NCBI RefSeq assembly: GCF_013408145.1
Contig: NZ_JACBZI010000001.1
Location: 3,982,001-4,046,000 of the forward strand
Reading direction: 5' to 3'
From: Nocardioides marinus
GTDB taxonomy: Bacteria > Actinomycetota > Actinomycetes > Propionibacteriales > Nocardioidaceae
DNA: 64,000 nt
Position numbers and translations under genes: made by a program. Shown here in pieces: positions 41,296-49,303 of this stretch; position 1 is the first letter of the stretch, and every line of letters starts with the position of its first letter. The notes beneath the pieces were generated by a model. That model worked only from the letters and a program-made list of their open reading frames with translations, was not told the DNA's origin and searched no databases.

Positions 41296-43338
41296 TCAGC
41301 GGACGCGGCGTGGCCACCAGAAGCGCTCGCCCAGCAGCACGACCAGCGAGGGCACCAGCACCGTGCGCACGAGCAGCGTGTCGAGCAGGACGCCGATGCC
41401 GATGACGACACCGAGCTGGGCCAGCACGACGAGCGGCAGCACGCCCAGGGTGGCGAAGACCGCGGCGAGGAGCACGCCCGCGCTGGTGATCACGCCACCG
41501 GTGGCGGCCAGGGCGCGCAGGACGCCGGGGCCGGTGCCGTGCTCGGGGGCCTCCTCGCGGGCGCGGGTGACCAGGAAGATGTTGTAGTCCACGCCGAGGG
41601 CGACCAGGAACAAGAAGGCGAACAGGGGGGTCGAGACGTCCAGGGCCTCGAAGCCCAGCAGCTGGGTGAAGACCACCCAGGAGGCCCCCAGGGCGGCCAG
41701 GTAGGTGGCCACGACCGTCACCACGAGCACGAGCGGCGCCACGATCGAGCGCAGCAGCAGCACGAGCGCGCCGAGGACCAGGACCAGGATCAGCGGCAGC
41801 ACCAGCAGTCGGTCACGCGAGGCCCCGTCGCGCTCGTCGATGCGCGAGGCGTCGCTGCCGCTGACCACGGTGGTGTCCGCGAGGTCGGGATCGGCTGCGA
41901 TGTCGGCCCGCAGGGTCTCCACCGCGTCGACCGCCTCACTGGTGCCCGGTCGGGCGTCGAGGACCGCGTCGACCTGGACGACGCCGTCGCCGGAGGCGGT
42001 CGGACGCGCGGAGCGGACCGCCGAGGAGGACTCGACCAGGGCCAGCACGTCCTCCTGCGGCCCGGTGGACAGCACCCGGGCCGGCTCGGCCGATCCCGCG
42101 GGGAACGACTCGGCCAGCCGCTCGGAGGCCGAGATCGCCTCGGGCTCGTCGAGGAACTGCTCGGACTGGCTCAGCCCGGTCCGGATGCCGAGCCCCGGGA
42201 GCGCGAGCGCGACCAGGACGAGCGAGGACACCACGGCGACGGTCACCGGACGGCGACCGACCAGGCCGCCGACGGCGTTCCACACCCGGGCGGTCTGGAC
42301 GGTGGTGGGATCCCCGACGCGGGGGACCTTGGGCCAGAAGACCCAGCGGCCGAAGAGCACCAGTGCCGCCGGGAGGGCCGTCATGACCATGAGGGCCGCG
42401 ACCACGATGCCGACCGCACTGGCCAGCCCGAGGCCGCGCGTGGACGGGGTGAGGGAGAGCAGCAGGGTCAGGACGCCGACCACGACGGTCGTCGAGGAGC
42501 TGAGCACGGCCTCCGCCGTACGGTGCAGGGCCCGGGCCATCGCCAGGTGCCGGGACTCCTCACCCTTCAGCTCGTCGCGGTAGCGGGAGATCAGCAGCAG
42601 GGCGTAGTCGGTCCCGGCGCCGAAGACCAGCACCGAGAGGATGCCGGTGGTCGACTCGTTCCAGGCCGTGCCGACCAGCTCGAGGACGTGGGTGGCCAGC
42701 ACCGTCGCGAGCCGGTCGGCGACCCCCACGACGACCAGCGGCACGACCCAGAGCACGGGGCTGCGGTAGGTCAGCACCAGCAGCACCGTGACGACGGCGG
42801 CCGTGGTCGCCAGCAGGGTCAGATCGGCACCCTCGAAGACCTTCGCCAGGTCGGCCTGCACCGCTGCGGGGCCGGTCACCTGCGTGAGCACACCGTCGGG
42901 GGCGGAGGAGTCGAGCTGCTCGCGGAGCTCCGCGACGGCCTCGGAGGTGTCCGAGGCGGTGGCGGTGTCGAGCTCGAGCGGGAGGATGGCGGCGGTGCCG
43001 TCCTCGGACGGGATCGGCGCCGCGTCCCCGGACCCACCCGGCAGGTCCCCGGCCAGGCGCTGGATCTCCTGCAGCGTCTCCTGGGACAGCTCGCCGTCCT
43101 CGGCGGTCCACAGGACGATCGCGGTGCTGGTGGCGTCGTCGGGCAACCGCTCCGCGAGGGCCGCGGCCTCCGCGACCCCACTGCCCTCCGGCAGCTCGTC
43201 CGCCGGCCCGACGGTGCGCTCGGCGGTGCCGAGCAGACCGATCAGCAGCCCGCCGAGCAGCAGCGGCAGCAGGGCGACGAACGGGGCGACACGGCGACTG
43301 GTCAGGCGGCGGGCCCAGCCCGGAGGAGGCGTGCTCAC
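41296..43338 (-). CDS. MMPL/RND-family membrane transporter
   Basis: A 680-residue protein with the 12-helix RND layout: helix 1, a large outer loop (about residues 35-175), five to six helices with FGAGTDYALLLISRYRDELKG, helix 7, a second outer loop (about 355-505) and a final helical block with VALGVDYNIFLVTRAREEAP and GVVIGIGVLLDTLLVRTVLVP. The TDY and VDY motifs supply the proton-relay residues typical of MMPL proteins, which export lipids, glycolipids or hydrophobic compounds. No adjacent regulator. Downstream P450 may share its transcript. Confidence 0.9.
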   Translation of the reverse strand: MSTPPPGWARRLTSRRVAPFVALLPLLLGGLLIGLLGTAERTVGPADELPEGSGVAEAAALAERLPDDATSTAIVLWTAEDGELSQETLQEIQRLAGDLPGGSGDAAPIPSEDGTAAILPLELDTATASDTSEAVAELREQLDSSAPDGVLTQVTGPAAVQADLAKVFEGADLTLLATTAAVVTVLLVLTYRSPVLWVVPLVVVGVADRLATVLATHVLELVGTAWNESTTGILSVLVFGAGTDYALLLISRYRDELKGEESRHLAMARALHRTAEAVLSSSTTVVVGVLTLLLSLTPSTRGLGLASAVGIVVAALMVMTALPAALVLFGRWVFWPKVPRVGDPTTVQTARVWNAVGGLVGRRPVTVAVVSSLVLVALALPGLGIRTGLSQSEQFLDEPEAISASERLAESFPAGSAEPARVLSTGPQEDVLALVESSSAVRSARPTASGDGVVQVDAVLDARPGTSEAVDAVETLRADIAADPDLADTTVVSGSDASRIDERDGASRDRLLVLPLILVLVLGALVLLLRSIVAPLVLVVTVVATYLAALGASWVVFTQLLGFEALDVSTPLFAFLFLVALGVDYNIFLVTRAREEAPEHGTGPGVLRALAATGGVITSAGVLLAAVFATLGVLPLVVLAQLGVVIGIGVLLDTLLVRTVLVPSLVVLLGERFWWPRRVR

Positions 43339-43373
43339 GCTGCGAACCTACGCAGGTGATGACTCATCCACTC

Positions 43374-43389
43374 GGGTGGGTGACCACCC
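43374..43389. terminator. Short hairpin after egtD
   Basis: GGGTGG (43374-43379) and CCACCC (43384-43389) form a 6-bp stem with a 4-base loop in the 58-bp gap between egtD and the MMPL gene. Confidence 0.4.
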
Positions 43390-43396
43390 CTCGGCG

Positions 43397-44398
43397 TCAG
43401 CGCCGGCGCGCCAGCGTGAGGGCGAAGTCGCCGGTCGGCACCCCGTCGCCGTCGTCCCAGACCCGCTCCACGCCGAAGCCCGCGTCGGTCAGCTCCTCGG
43501 CGATGAGGTGGGTGCGGAACTTCGTGGAGATCTCGACCCGGATCTCCTCGCCCAGGGCCAGGTCGAGCTCGAGGTCGGCACCGGGGATGCGGACGTGCTG
43601 GGGGGCCTCGGAGCGCAGTCGCAGGTCCATCCGCTCCATCGCGCCGTCCCAGAACGGCACGTAGCTGAACGCGCCGAGGTCGAAGTCGGCGCCGAGCTCG
43701 CGGTTGAGCACCCGCAGGCTGTTGCGGACGAACGCCTCCGTGGTGCCGGAGGCGTCGTGGTACGCCGCGACCAACCGGTCGACGGGCTTGACCAGGTCGG
43801 TGCCGAGCAGCAGCCAGTCGCCGGGCTCGAGGGAGTCGGCCAGCGCACCGAGGAACGCGCGCCGCTCCTCGACGTAGAGGTTGCCGATCGTGCTGCCCAG
43901 GAACGCCACCATCCGGCTGCCCGTCTCGGTGCGGGCCGGCAGGTGGGCCAGGTGCAGGGTGAAGTCGCCGACCAGCGCCTGCACCGCGAGCCCGGGGTAG
44001 CGGCGGCTGAGCATGTCGGCCGCCTCGCGCAGGGTCTGCTCGGCGACGTCGACGGGCACGAAGCGCTCCAGGCGGCCGGCCGAGGCGAAGGCGTCGAGCA
44101 GCATCCGGGTCTTGTCGGAGGTGCCGCTGCCCAGCTCGACCACGGTGGTCGCGTCGCAGGCCGCGACGACGTCGCGGGCGTGACGCACCAGGATCGCGCG
44201 CTCGGTCTCGGTCGGGTAGTACTCCGGGAGCCGGGTGATCTCGTCGAAGAGTCGCGATCCCTCGTCGTCGTAGAGCCACTTGGGCGGCAGCGAGAGCGGT
44301 CGCGCGCCCAGCCCGCGGCGTACGTCGTCGACCAGCGAGCCGGAGGCCCAGTCGGCGTCGAGGAGCACCGAGACGGTCGGCTCCACCGGTGAGGTCAT
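43397..44398 (-). CDS. egtD: L-histidine N-alpha-methyltransferase EgtD
   Basis: A 333-residue SAM enzyme that trimethylates histidine to hercynine, the first step of ergothioneine synthesis. Features: SLPPKWLYDDEGSRLFDEIT and LPEYYPTETERAIL (the conserved N-terminal blocks), SAM loop VVELGSGTSDKTRMLLDA, LGSTIGNLYVEER, and the C-terminal FRTHLIAEELTDAGF. Length matches the family. ATGA overlap with egtB shows that the two are translated together. egtA, egtC and egtE are not beside it. Confidence 0.95.
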   Translation of the reverse strand: MTSPVEPTVSVLLDADWASGSLVDDVRRGLGARPLSLPPKWLYDDEGSRLFDEITRLPEYYPTETERAILVRHARDVVAACDATTVVELGSGTSDKTRMLLDAFASAGRLERFVPVDVAEQTLREAADMLSRRYPGLAVQALVGDFTLHLAHLPARTETGSRMVAFLGSTIGNLYVEERRAFLGALADSLEPGDWLLLGTDLVKPVDRLVAAYHDASGTTEAFVRNSLRVLNRELGADFDLGAFSYVPFWDGAMERMDLRLRSEAPQHVRIPGADLELDLALGEEIRVEISTKFRTHLIAEELTDAGFGVERVWDDGDGVPTGDFALTLARRR

Positions 44399-45714
44399 GC
44401 GTGGGCCTCCTGCCCGGTCGTGGCGGTCGGTGCCCCGCCGTCGGCGAGGCGGACCCCGGACATCGCCCAGCGGGCGGCGTGGGGGAAGAAGTTGCGGTAG
44501 GTCAGCCGGGCGTGGTCGGGCGGGGTGAGGGCGCACCCGCCACGCAGCACCATCTGGTTGGACATGAACTTGCCGTTGTACTCACCGATCGCGCCCTCGG
44601 GCGGGTGGAAGCCGGGGTAGGGGTGGTAGGCCGAGGCGGTCCACTCCCAGCAGTCGCCGTAGACCTGGCGCAACCGGCTGCCCGCCGGTGCCGAGGCCGG
44701 GGCGGCCGCGGGGTGGAAGGCCTGCTGGTCAGCGAGGTTGCCGCCCGCGCGGGCGGCGTCGCCCTGGCCGTCGGCCACGACGGCGTGCTCCCACTCGGCC
44801 TCGGTCGGCAGCCGCTTGCCGGCCCACGTGGCGTAGGCCTCGGCCTCGTAGAAGGACACGTGGGTGACCGGGGCGCCGGGGTCGACGGGCCAGGTGCCGT
44901 GCAGGGTGTGCTCGAGCCAGACGCCGTCGTGCTCGACCCAGTAGAACGGTGCACGCCAGCCCTCCGCGTTGACCCGAGCCCAGCCGTCGGAGAGCCACAG
45001 CCCGGCGCGCTGGTAGCCGCCGTCGGACATGAAGGCCAGCCACTCCGCGTTGGTCACCAGCCGGTCGGCCAGCCGGTAGGGCTCCAGCCACTGGCGGTGC
45101 CGGGGCAGCTCGTTGTCGAAGGCGAAGCCCGCCCCCTCGTGGCCGACCTCGACCAACCCTCCCTCGACCTCGACCCAGCCGAGGTCGTCGGGCTCCGAGG
45201 GGGTGCGACGGGTGCCGGCGTAGACCGGCTGGAGCGGGTTGCGGGAGAGCACGTGCTTGATGTCCATCAGCAGCAGCTCCTGGTGCTGCTGCTCGTGGTG
45301 GAAGCCGAGCTCGACGACGGGGGCCAGCTTGGTCAGGGTGCCCTCGTCCAGCCCCTCGACCAGCTCGCGGACGCGGTCGTCGACGTTGCGCCGGTAGTCG
45401 CCGACCTCGTGCGCGCCCGGGCGGGTCACCAGGCCGCGGTCGGGCCGGGAGTAGCGGGGTCCGAGCGACTCGTAGTAGCTGTTGAACAGGAACCAGTACT
45501 GGTCCTGGAAGGGCGCGAAGCCGCTCTCGTGCTCGGCGAGCAGGAAGGTCTCGAAGAACCACGTCACGTGCGCGCGGTGCCACTTGGTGGGCGAGACGTC
45601 CGGCATCGACTGGACGGTCTGGTCCTCCGGGGAGAGCGGGGCGGCCAGGGCCTCGGTGTGGGCGCGGACCTGTGCGTAGCGCTCGACGACACGGGTGGGG
45701 TCCCAGGTGGTCAT
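44395..45714 (-). CDS. egtB: Hercynylcysteine sulfoxide synthase EgtB
   Basis: A 439-residue iron enzyme joining hercynine to a cysteine-containing thiol with oxygen. The N-terminal DinB-like domain has WHRAHVTWFFETFLL and the iron triad HHEQQHQELLLMD (HX3HXE). The C-terminal FGE-sulfatase/C-type lectin domain runs from about residue 185 with LPTEAEWEHAVVADGQG, GDCWEWTASAYHPYPGF and FFPHAARWAMSGVRLA. Start at the ATG at 45714 (GAGG upstream). Overall look is of the gamma-glutamylcysteine-using actinobacterial type, but the substrate choice rests on few residues and is not certain. Confidence 0.94.
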   Translation of the reverse strand: MTTWDPTRVVERYAQVRAHTEALAAPLSPEDQTVQSMPDVSPTKWHRAHVTWFFETFLLAEHESGFAPFQDQYWFLFNSYYESLGPRYSRPDRGLVTRPGAHEVGDYRRNVDDRVRELVEGLDEGTLTKLAPVVELGFHHEQQHQELLLMDIKHVLSRNPLQPVYAGTRRTPSEPDDLGWVEVEGGLVEVGHEGAGFAFDNELPRHRQWLEPYRLADRLVTNAEWLAFMSDGGYQRAGLWLSDGWARVNAEGWRAPFYWVEHDGVWLEHTLHGTWPVDPGAPVTHVSFYEAEAYATWAGKRLPTEAEWEHAVVADGQGDAARAGGNLADQQAFHPAAAPASAPAGSRLRQVYGDCWEWTASAYHPYPGFHPPEGAIGEYNGKFMSNQMVLRGGCALTPPDHARLTYRNFFPHAARWAMSGVRLADGGAPTATTGQEAHA

Positions 45715-45794
45715 CGCCGGTGTCCTCTCGTGGGTCACGGGTCAACCGTGACGCAGACCACCGACGATTTCGACCCCGGAAGGGTGACGAGGTG

Positions 45795-45869
45795 ATGACG
45801 ACGCCGATCCGATTCCCACTCGGAGGGGTGGGCGCAGGAGTCGTCGCGGGGGACACCGTGGGGAGGTGA
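45795..45869 (+). CDS. Possible 24-residue leader ORF before the sigma-like gene
   Basis: An ATG at 45795 (GGAAGGG at 45779-45785) opens 24 codons, starting MTTPIRFPLGGVGAG, and the TGA at 45867-45869 overlaps the GTG start of the next gene (GTGA). The overlap and ribosome-site candidate suggest coupled translation. Nothing in the peptide is recognisable, so it may be a leader rather than a functional protein. It is too short for codon statistics. Confidence 0.4.
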   Translation: MTTPIRFPLGGVGAGVVAGDTVGR

Positions 45870-46144
45870 CTCCCAGCTCCCTCTCCGTCCCGGGGACGAC
45901 CGACGGCCTGCACGACGCGCTCGTGCGCCTCGGTCGTGGTCGGCGCGGCGAGCTGGGACAGGTCTACGACCAGAGCGTGACCCCGGCGCTGCGGCTCGCC
46001 CTGGCGCGCACCCGGGGTGATCGTCGCGCCGCGGAGGCGCTGCTTGTCCGGGCGTACGCCGAGGTGCGCCGGCTCGCCGTGGAGTACCCGGGCTCCGGCA
46101 TCCGGGCGTTGCCCTGGGTGCTCGCGGTGGTGGCCCGGGCCTGA
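45866..46144 (+). CDS. Small protein resembling sigma-70 region 2 only
   Basis: A 92-residue protein (GTG start). The segment GELGQVYDQSVTPALRLALAR ... RAAEALLVRAYAEVRRLAVEY ... ALPWVLAVVARA follows the helix pattern of sigma-70 region 2 of ECF factors (YDRTAPRVYGL ... AEEVTQEVF ... WLLTIARN), but there is no region 4 and the sequence stops after helix 2.4. It may be a decayed ECF sigma factor, an anti-sigma decoy or a chance likeness. No frameshift extension with a region 4 is apparent in the following bases. Confidence 0.55.
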   Translation: MTPSSLSVPGTTDGLHDALVRLGRGRRGELGQVYDQSVTPALRLALARTRGDRRAAEALLVRAYAEVRRLAVEYPGSGIRALPWVLAVVARA

Positions 46145-46215
46145 CCGGGCCGCGCCGGGCGGTGCGGGCACGGAATTGGCTCGCGGCGGGCGGCCGCGCC
46201 CGTCATCCTCGTCCC

Positions 46216-47133
46216 GTGACCACCGACCGCGAGGCCCCGCTGCTGTGGGCGGCGACGGTGCTCGAGGGCCTCGGTCTCGAGCCCGTCGGCCAGGTCGGCT
46301 GGCCGCACCTGCGTCGCTGGTCGGCCCTCGCGCGCATCCCGACCACGGGTGGGCCGGTGTGGTTGAAGGTGGTCCCCCCGGAGCTGCGCCACGAGGCGGC
46401 GCTCACCGCCCTGGTGGCCGGTCGCCGCCCCGACGCGGTGGTGGAGGTGCACGGGCACGAGCCCGACCGCGGCTGGTTGCTGATGGCCGATGCCGGTCGC
46501 AGCCTGCGCGAGCTGGTGCCCGAGGAACGGGACCTGTCGCGGTGGCGGCCCGCCCTGGCCCTGTACGCCGGAGTGCAGCGCGACCTCGTCGGTGACGTGG
46601 ACGCCATGCTCGCCGCCGGCGTCCCCGACCTGCGGGGGGACCGGCTGCTGACCTCCTACGCCGCTCTCGTCGATGACCTCGATCTCGGGGCGGATGCCCG
46701 GGCCGCGGTGCCCGAGGTCGGGGGCCTGGTCGAGGCGCTCGCGGACTCGGGCGTGCCCGACAGCGTGCAGCACGACGACCTCCACGACGCGCAGGTCTTC
46801 GTCGGCGCCACCGGGAGGATGCAGATCACCGACTGGGGTGACGCCTGTGTGGCCCACCCGTTCCTCAGCCTGGCCGTGACGCTCGACGGGGTCATCGGCT
46901 GGGGTCTGGACGACGTCGAGGGCGCAGAGGACGTCCGCCCCTACCAGCGCAGCTACCTGGAGGTGTGGGCCGAGCACCTCGGGCGGGCGGTGGCCGACCT
47001 CGAGGCACCGGCCCGGGCGGCCCGGGTCCTCGGCTGGGCCTGCCGGGTCGTCAACGGGCACGTTCCCGGGGACCCGGAGCCCACCAGGGCCCGCGCGGGC
47101 ATGCTGGTCAGCGGGCTGCGACGGGCTCGCTGA
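46216..47133 (+). CDS. APH-family phosphotransferase-like protein
   Basis: A 305-residue protein from the GTG at 46216. It has an aminoglycoside/choline-kinase-like fold: PVWLKVVPPELRHEAALTAL with the ATP-binding Lys, SVQHDDLHDAQVFV as the catalytic loop (HDDLHDAQ in place of the usual HGDLHPGN) and MQITDWGDACVAHPFLSLAV with the metal-binding Asp. Such actinobacterial proteins are common and mostly uncharacterised; small-molecule phosphorylation is likely but antibiotic resistance should not be assumed. Its end overlaps the convergent sortase gene by 26 bp. Confidence 0.8.
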   Translation: MTTDREAPLLWAATVLEGLGLEPVGQVGWPHLRRWSALARIPTTGGPVWLKVVPPELRHEAALTALVAGRRPDAVVEVHGHEPDRGWLLMADAGRSLRELVPEERDLSRWRPALALYAGVQRDLVGDVDAMLAAGVPDLRGDRLLTSYAALVDDLDLGADARAAVPEVGGLVEALADSGVPDSVQHDDLHDAQVFVGATGRMQITDWGDACVAHPFLSLAVTLDGVIGWGLDDVEGAEDVRPYQRSYLEVWAEHLGRAVADLEAPARAARVLGWACRVVNGHVPGDPEPTRARAGMLVSGLRRAR

Positions 47134-47812
47134 GGGAGGCGGCCGTGGCCCCGGCCAGCTCCCGGGGCTCGCCCAGGGCGACGGCGTACACGACGACGTT
47201 GGAGGCGTAGCCGCTGCCGTCCCAGTCGGTGCAGCTGACCAGCACCAGGCGGCCACGCCCGCTCTCCTGGCCGAAGATGCTCACGGCGTTCACCGCCAGC
47301 TCGTCCTTGTCGTAGACCTTCTTGCGCTGGACGAGGTAGCGCATCGTGCCCTCGGCGGTGCGCACGTCCACGACGGCGCCACGACGCACGCCGCGCAGGG
47401 GGTCCAGCGCGCCGCCGCCGGTGTGCACGGAGTGCCCGGCGATGACCGTCGAGCCGGTCTCGGAGCCGGGCTGGGCGCTGCGGTCCCACCAGCCGACGTC
47501 GACGACGTCCTGCGGCGGGTCGAGGACGCGGTCCTCGGACAGGGCCACGGGCACGACGGGGGCCTCGATGTCGACCGAGGGCACCAGCAGCAGCACCGGG
47601 TCGGCCGGGTCGAGGGAGCGGTACGGCGCGGGCGGCGGCGGCTGCGGGGAGGGCACGACCAACCCGCCGACCACCAGGCCACCGCTGAGCACCAGCAGCG
47701 CCGTGCTCATCGCTGCCAGCGTCGAGGTGAGGCGGCCCCAGAACGCATCCAGCCGGCCACCGTCGGCCCCGGGGGTCTCCGGGGCCGGATCGGTGGCCGG
47801 CTGGTCGCTCAT
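47108..47812 (-). CDS. Sortase (class F/E-like)
   Basis: A 234-residue transpeptidase. A membrane anchor (STALLVLSGGLVVGGLVV, about residues 35-53) and a Pro-rich linker precede the sortase barrel. Catalytic residues are visible as His in VIAGHSVHTGG, Cys in LVLVSCTDWDGSGYASN, and the Arg expected a few residues later is not in the usual place (YASNVVVYAVAL), a variation to check. It lies 17 bp after the gene of a surface-type protein with a C-terminal membrane segment, its likely substrate. Attachment to the cell-wall peptide is inferred. Confidence 0.85.
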   Translation of the reverse strand: MSDQPATDPAPETPGADGGRLDAFWGRLTSTLAAMSTALLVLSGGLVVGGLVVPSPQPPPPAPYRSLDPADPVLLLVPSVDIEAPVVPVALSEDRVLDPPQDVVDVGWWDRSAQPGSETGSTVIAGHSVHTGGGALDPLRGVRRGAVVDVRTAEGTMRYLVQRKKVYDKDELAVNAVSIFGQESGRGRLVLVSCTDWDGSGYASNVVVYAVALGEPRELAGATAASLSEPVAAR

Positions 47813-47829
47813 GCGCTCGGTGCGGTCGC

Positions 47830-49068
47830 TCAGCCGCGCAGCGCGCGGCGGTAGCTCGCCACACCGGCGCCGGCGGAGAGGGCCACCAGCAGGAGCAGGG
47901 CGAGGTTGCCGCCCGTGCCGATCCCACCGGTGCCGGACACGGACTCGACGCCGGCCGGGACCGAGGTCGGCACCGGCTCAGGGGTCGGGGACGGGGTCGG
48001 CGTCGGGTCGGGGTCGTCGACGCTCACCCGGCTGTTGGGGCCGCAGGCGGTCTCACCGATCTGGGCGCCGACGAGCTCGACGCCCGCGGCCTCGGCAGCG
48101 GGCAGCACGTGCAGGTCCAGCGCGGTGACCTGGATCGAGTCGCTGGAGGGGCGCTCCTGCTTGTTGAGCGTGATCTCGAGGACGTTCTCCTCCAGCGGGG
48201 CCAGCGCCTCGCCGACCTGCTCGAGGGCCTCGGCGAGGACCTCGGCGCCGTCGATCACGGCCGTCAGGGGGCCGAGCGCGCCGTCGATGGCGGTCTCGAA
48301 CTCGGTGCGCAGCGCGTCGAGCACCGACTGCACCACCACACCGAGGTCGGTGACCACCCGGGTGTTCGGCGGCGGGTTGGTCGGCAGCGTCACCAGGTTG
48401 ATGCTCTGCCCGCCCAGCGAGGCGTCCAGGGTGGCGTCGGTGATGTCGGTGTCACCGTCGGCGCTGCCGGGCTGCGCGGTGCAGTAGGACTGCACGGCAC
48501 CGAGGTTCAGGCCCAGGGCGATGCCGCCGCCGTCGAGGACCGTCTGCAGCGCGGTGGTGAGACCGCCGAGCAGCGGGTCGAGGACCGGCTGGAGGGCGTC
48601 CTGCAGCTCTTGGGGGAACTGGTCGCCGAGGATCTGGATGCCGGTCAGGTCCACCGTGCCGGCGTTGAGGTCGAGGTTCTGGCCCGGGACGAGGCAGCCA
48701 CCCTCGGCCACCTCCACGAGGGTGGCGCCGTCACCGGCCAGACCGGCGCACGCGGCGGAGTACCCCTTCTTGTCGCGGATCACCGTCCCGGCGTCCTGGC
48801 TCAGCGTGCCGGCCTGGATGAACGACTGGCCGCCGAGGGCGCTGATGGCCGGCTCGTTGGAGCCGCTCGCGGTCTCCTTCGTCCCGTCGTGGGTGACGGT
48901 GTAGGTGCCGCTGTCGGTGGGCGTGCTCGCGATCGTGAGTCGCAGCCCGGTGGCGCTGGCCTGGGCGACCGGCTCGGCCGCCAGGGCGGGGCCGGCGCTG
49001 ACGGTGACGACGGCGGCCGCAGTGGCCATCGCGCCGATCCGGAGCAGGTGGGTCCTGATGCTCCCCAT
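47830..49068 (-). CDS. Surface protein, probable sortase substrate
   Basis: A 412-residue exported protein. Start at the ATG at 49068 behind AGGGAG; signal peptide cut near PALAAEP. The main body is beta-rich with many Asp/Asn/Leu and paired Cys (YSAACAGLAGDG ... EGGCLVPG; VQSYCTAQPG; GETACGPNS). A Pro/Thr-rich stalk (about residues 345-368) is followed by ESVSGTGGIGTGGN, a hydrophobic segment and YRRALRG. That end is laid out like a sorting signal but has no clean LPxTG; SGTGG may be the variant site for the sortase encoded next. Confidence 0.78.
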   Translation of the reverse strand: MGSIRTHLLRIGAMATAAAVVTVSAGPALAAEPVAQASATGLRLTIASTPTDSGTYTVTHDGTKETASGSNEPAISALGGQSFIQAGTLSQDAGTVIRDKKGYSAACAGLAGDGATLVEVAEGGCLVPGQNLDLNAGTVDLTGIQILGDQFPQELQDALQPVLDPLLGGLTTALQTVLDGGGIALGLNLGAVQSYCTAQPGSADGDTDITDATLDASLGGQSINLVTLPTNPPPNTRVVTDLGVVVQSVLDALRTEFETAIDGALGPLTAVIDGAEVLAEALEQVGEALAPLEENVLEITLNKQERPSSDSIQVTALDLHVLPAAEAAGVELVGAQIGETACGPNSRVSVDDPDPTPTPSPTPEPVPTSVPAGVESVSGTGGIGTGGNLALLLLVALSAGAGVASYRRALRG

Positions 49069-49303
49069 GTGGATGTCTCCCTCGTGGTGTGTCGGTGGGC
49101 CGGCGCGGGTGGCGGCGGCAACCCCCCGACGGGGACGACGAAGGAGCCCCGTGGCCGGGTCGCGGTCATGGGCCAGAGGTCGATGTGGGTGACGGGGGGG
49201 GGTGGGGGGTGCGCACGGCGTGGGTCGGCCGCGGGCGCTTGGGGGGGTGTTGCCCAGGGTAGGCCCTGCTGAAACCCCGCGTCCGGGCCGGGGGTTGGGT
49301 GTG
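49069..49303. other. Intergenic region with long G tracts
   Basis: No convincing ORF in this 235-bp gap. It contains nine G at 49194-49202 and six at 49204-49209, plus seven G near 49243-49249, which is unusual here and could form a quadruplex. The promoter of the surface-protein gene must lie near 49075-49150 but has no clear boxes. Confidence 0.4.

Noticed and set aside
41251..43359. A 700-codon plus-strand frame opposite the MMPL gene
   Set aside because: Gln/Gly/Arg/His-rich shadow without any motif; the minus strand encodes a full MMPL transporter.
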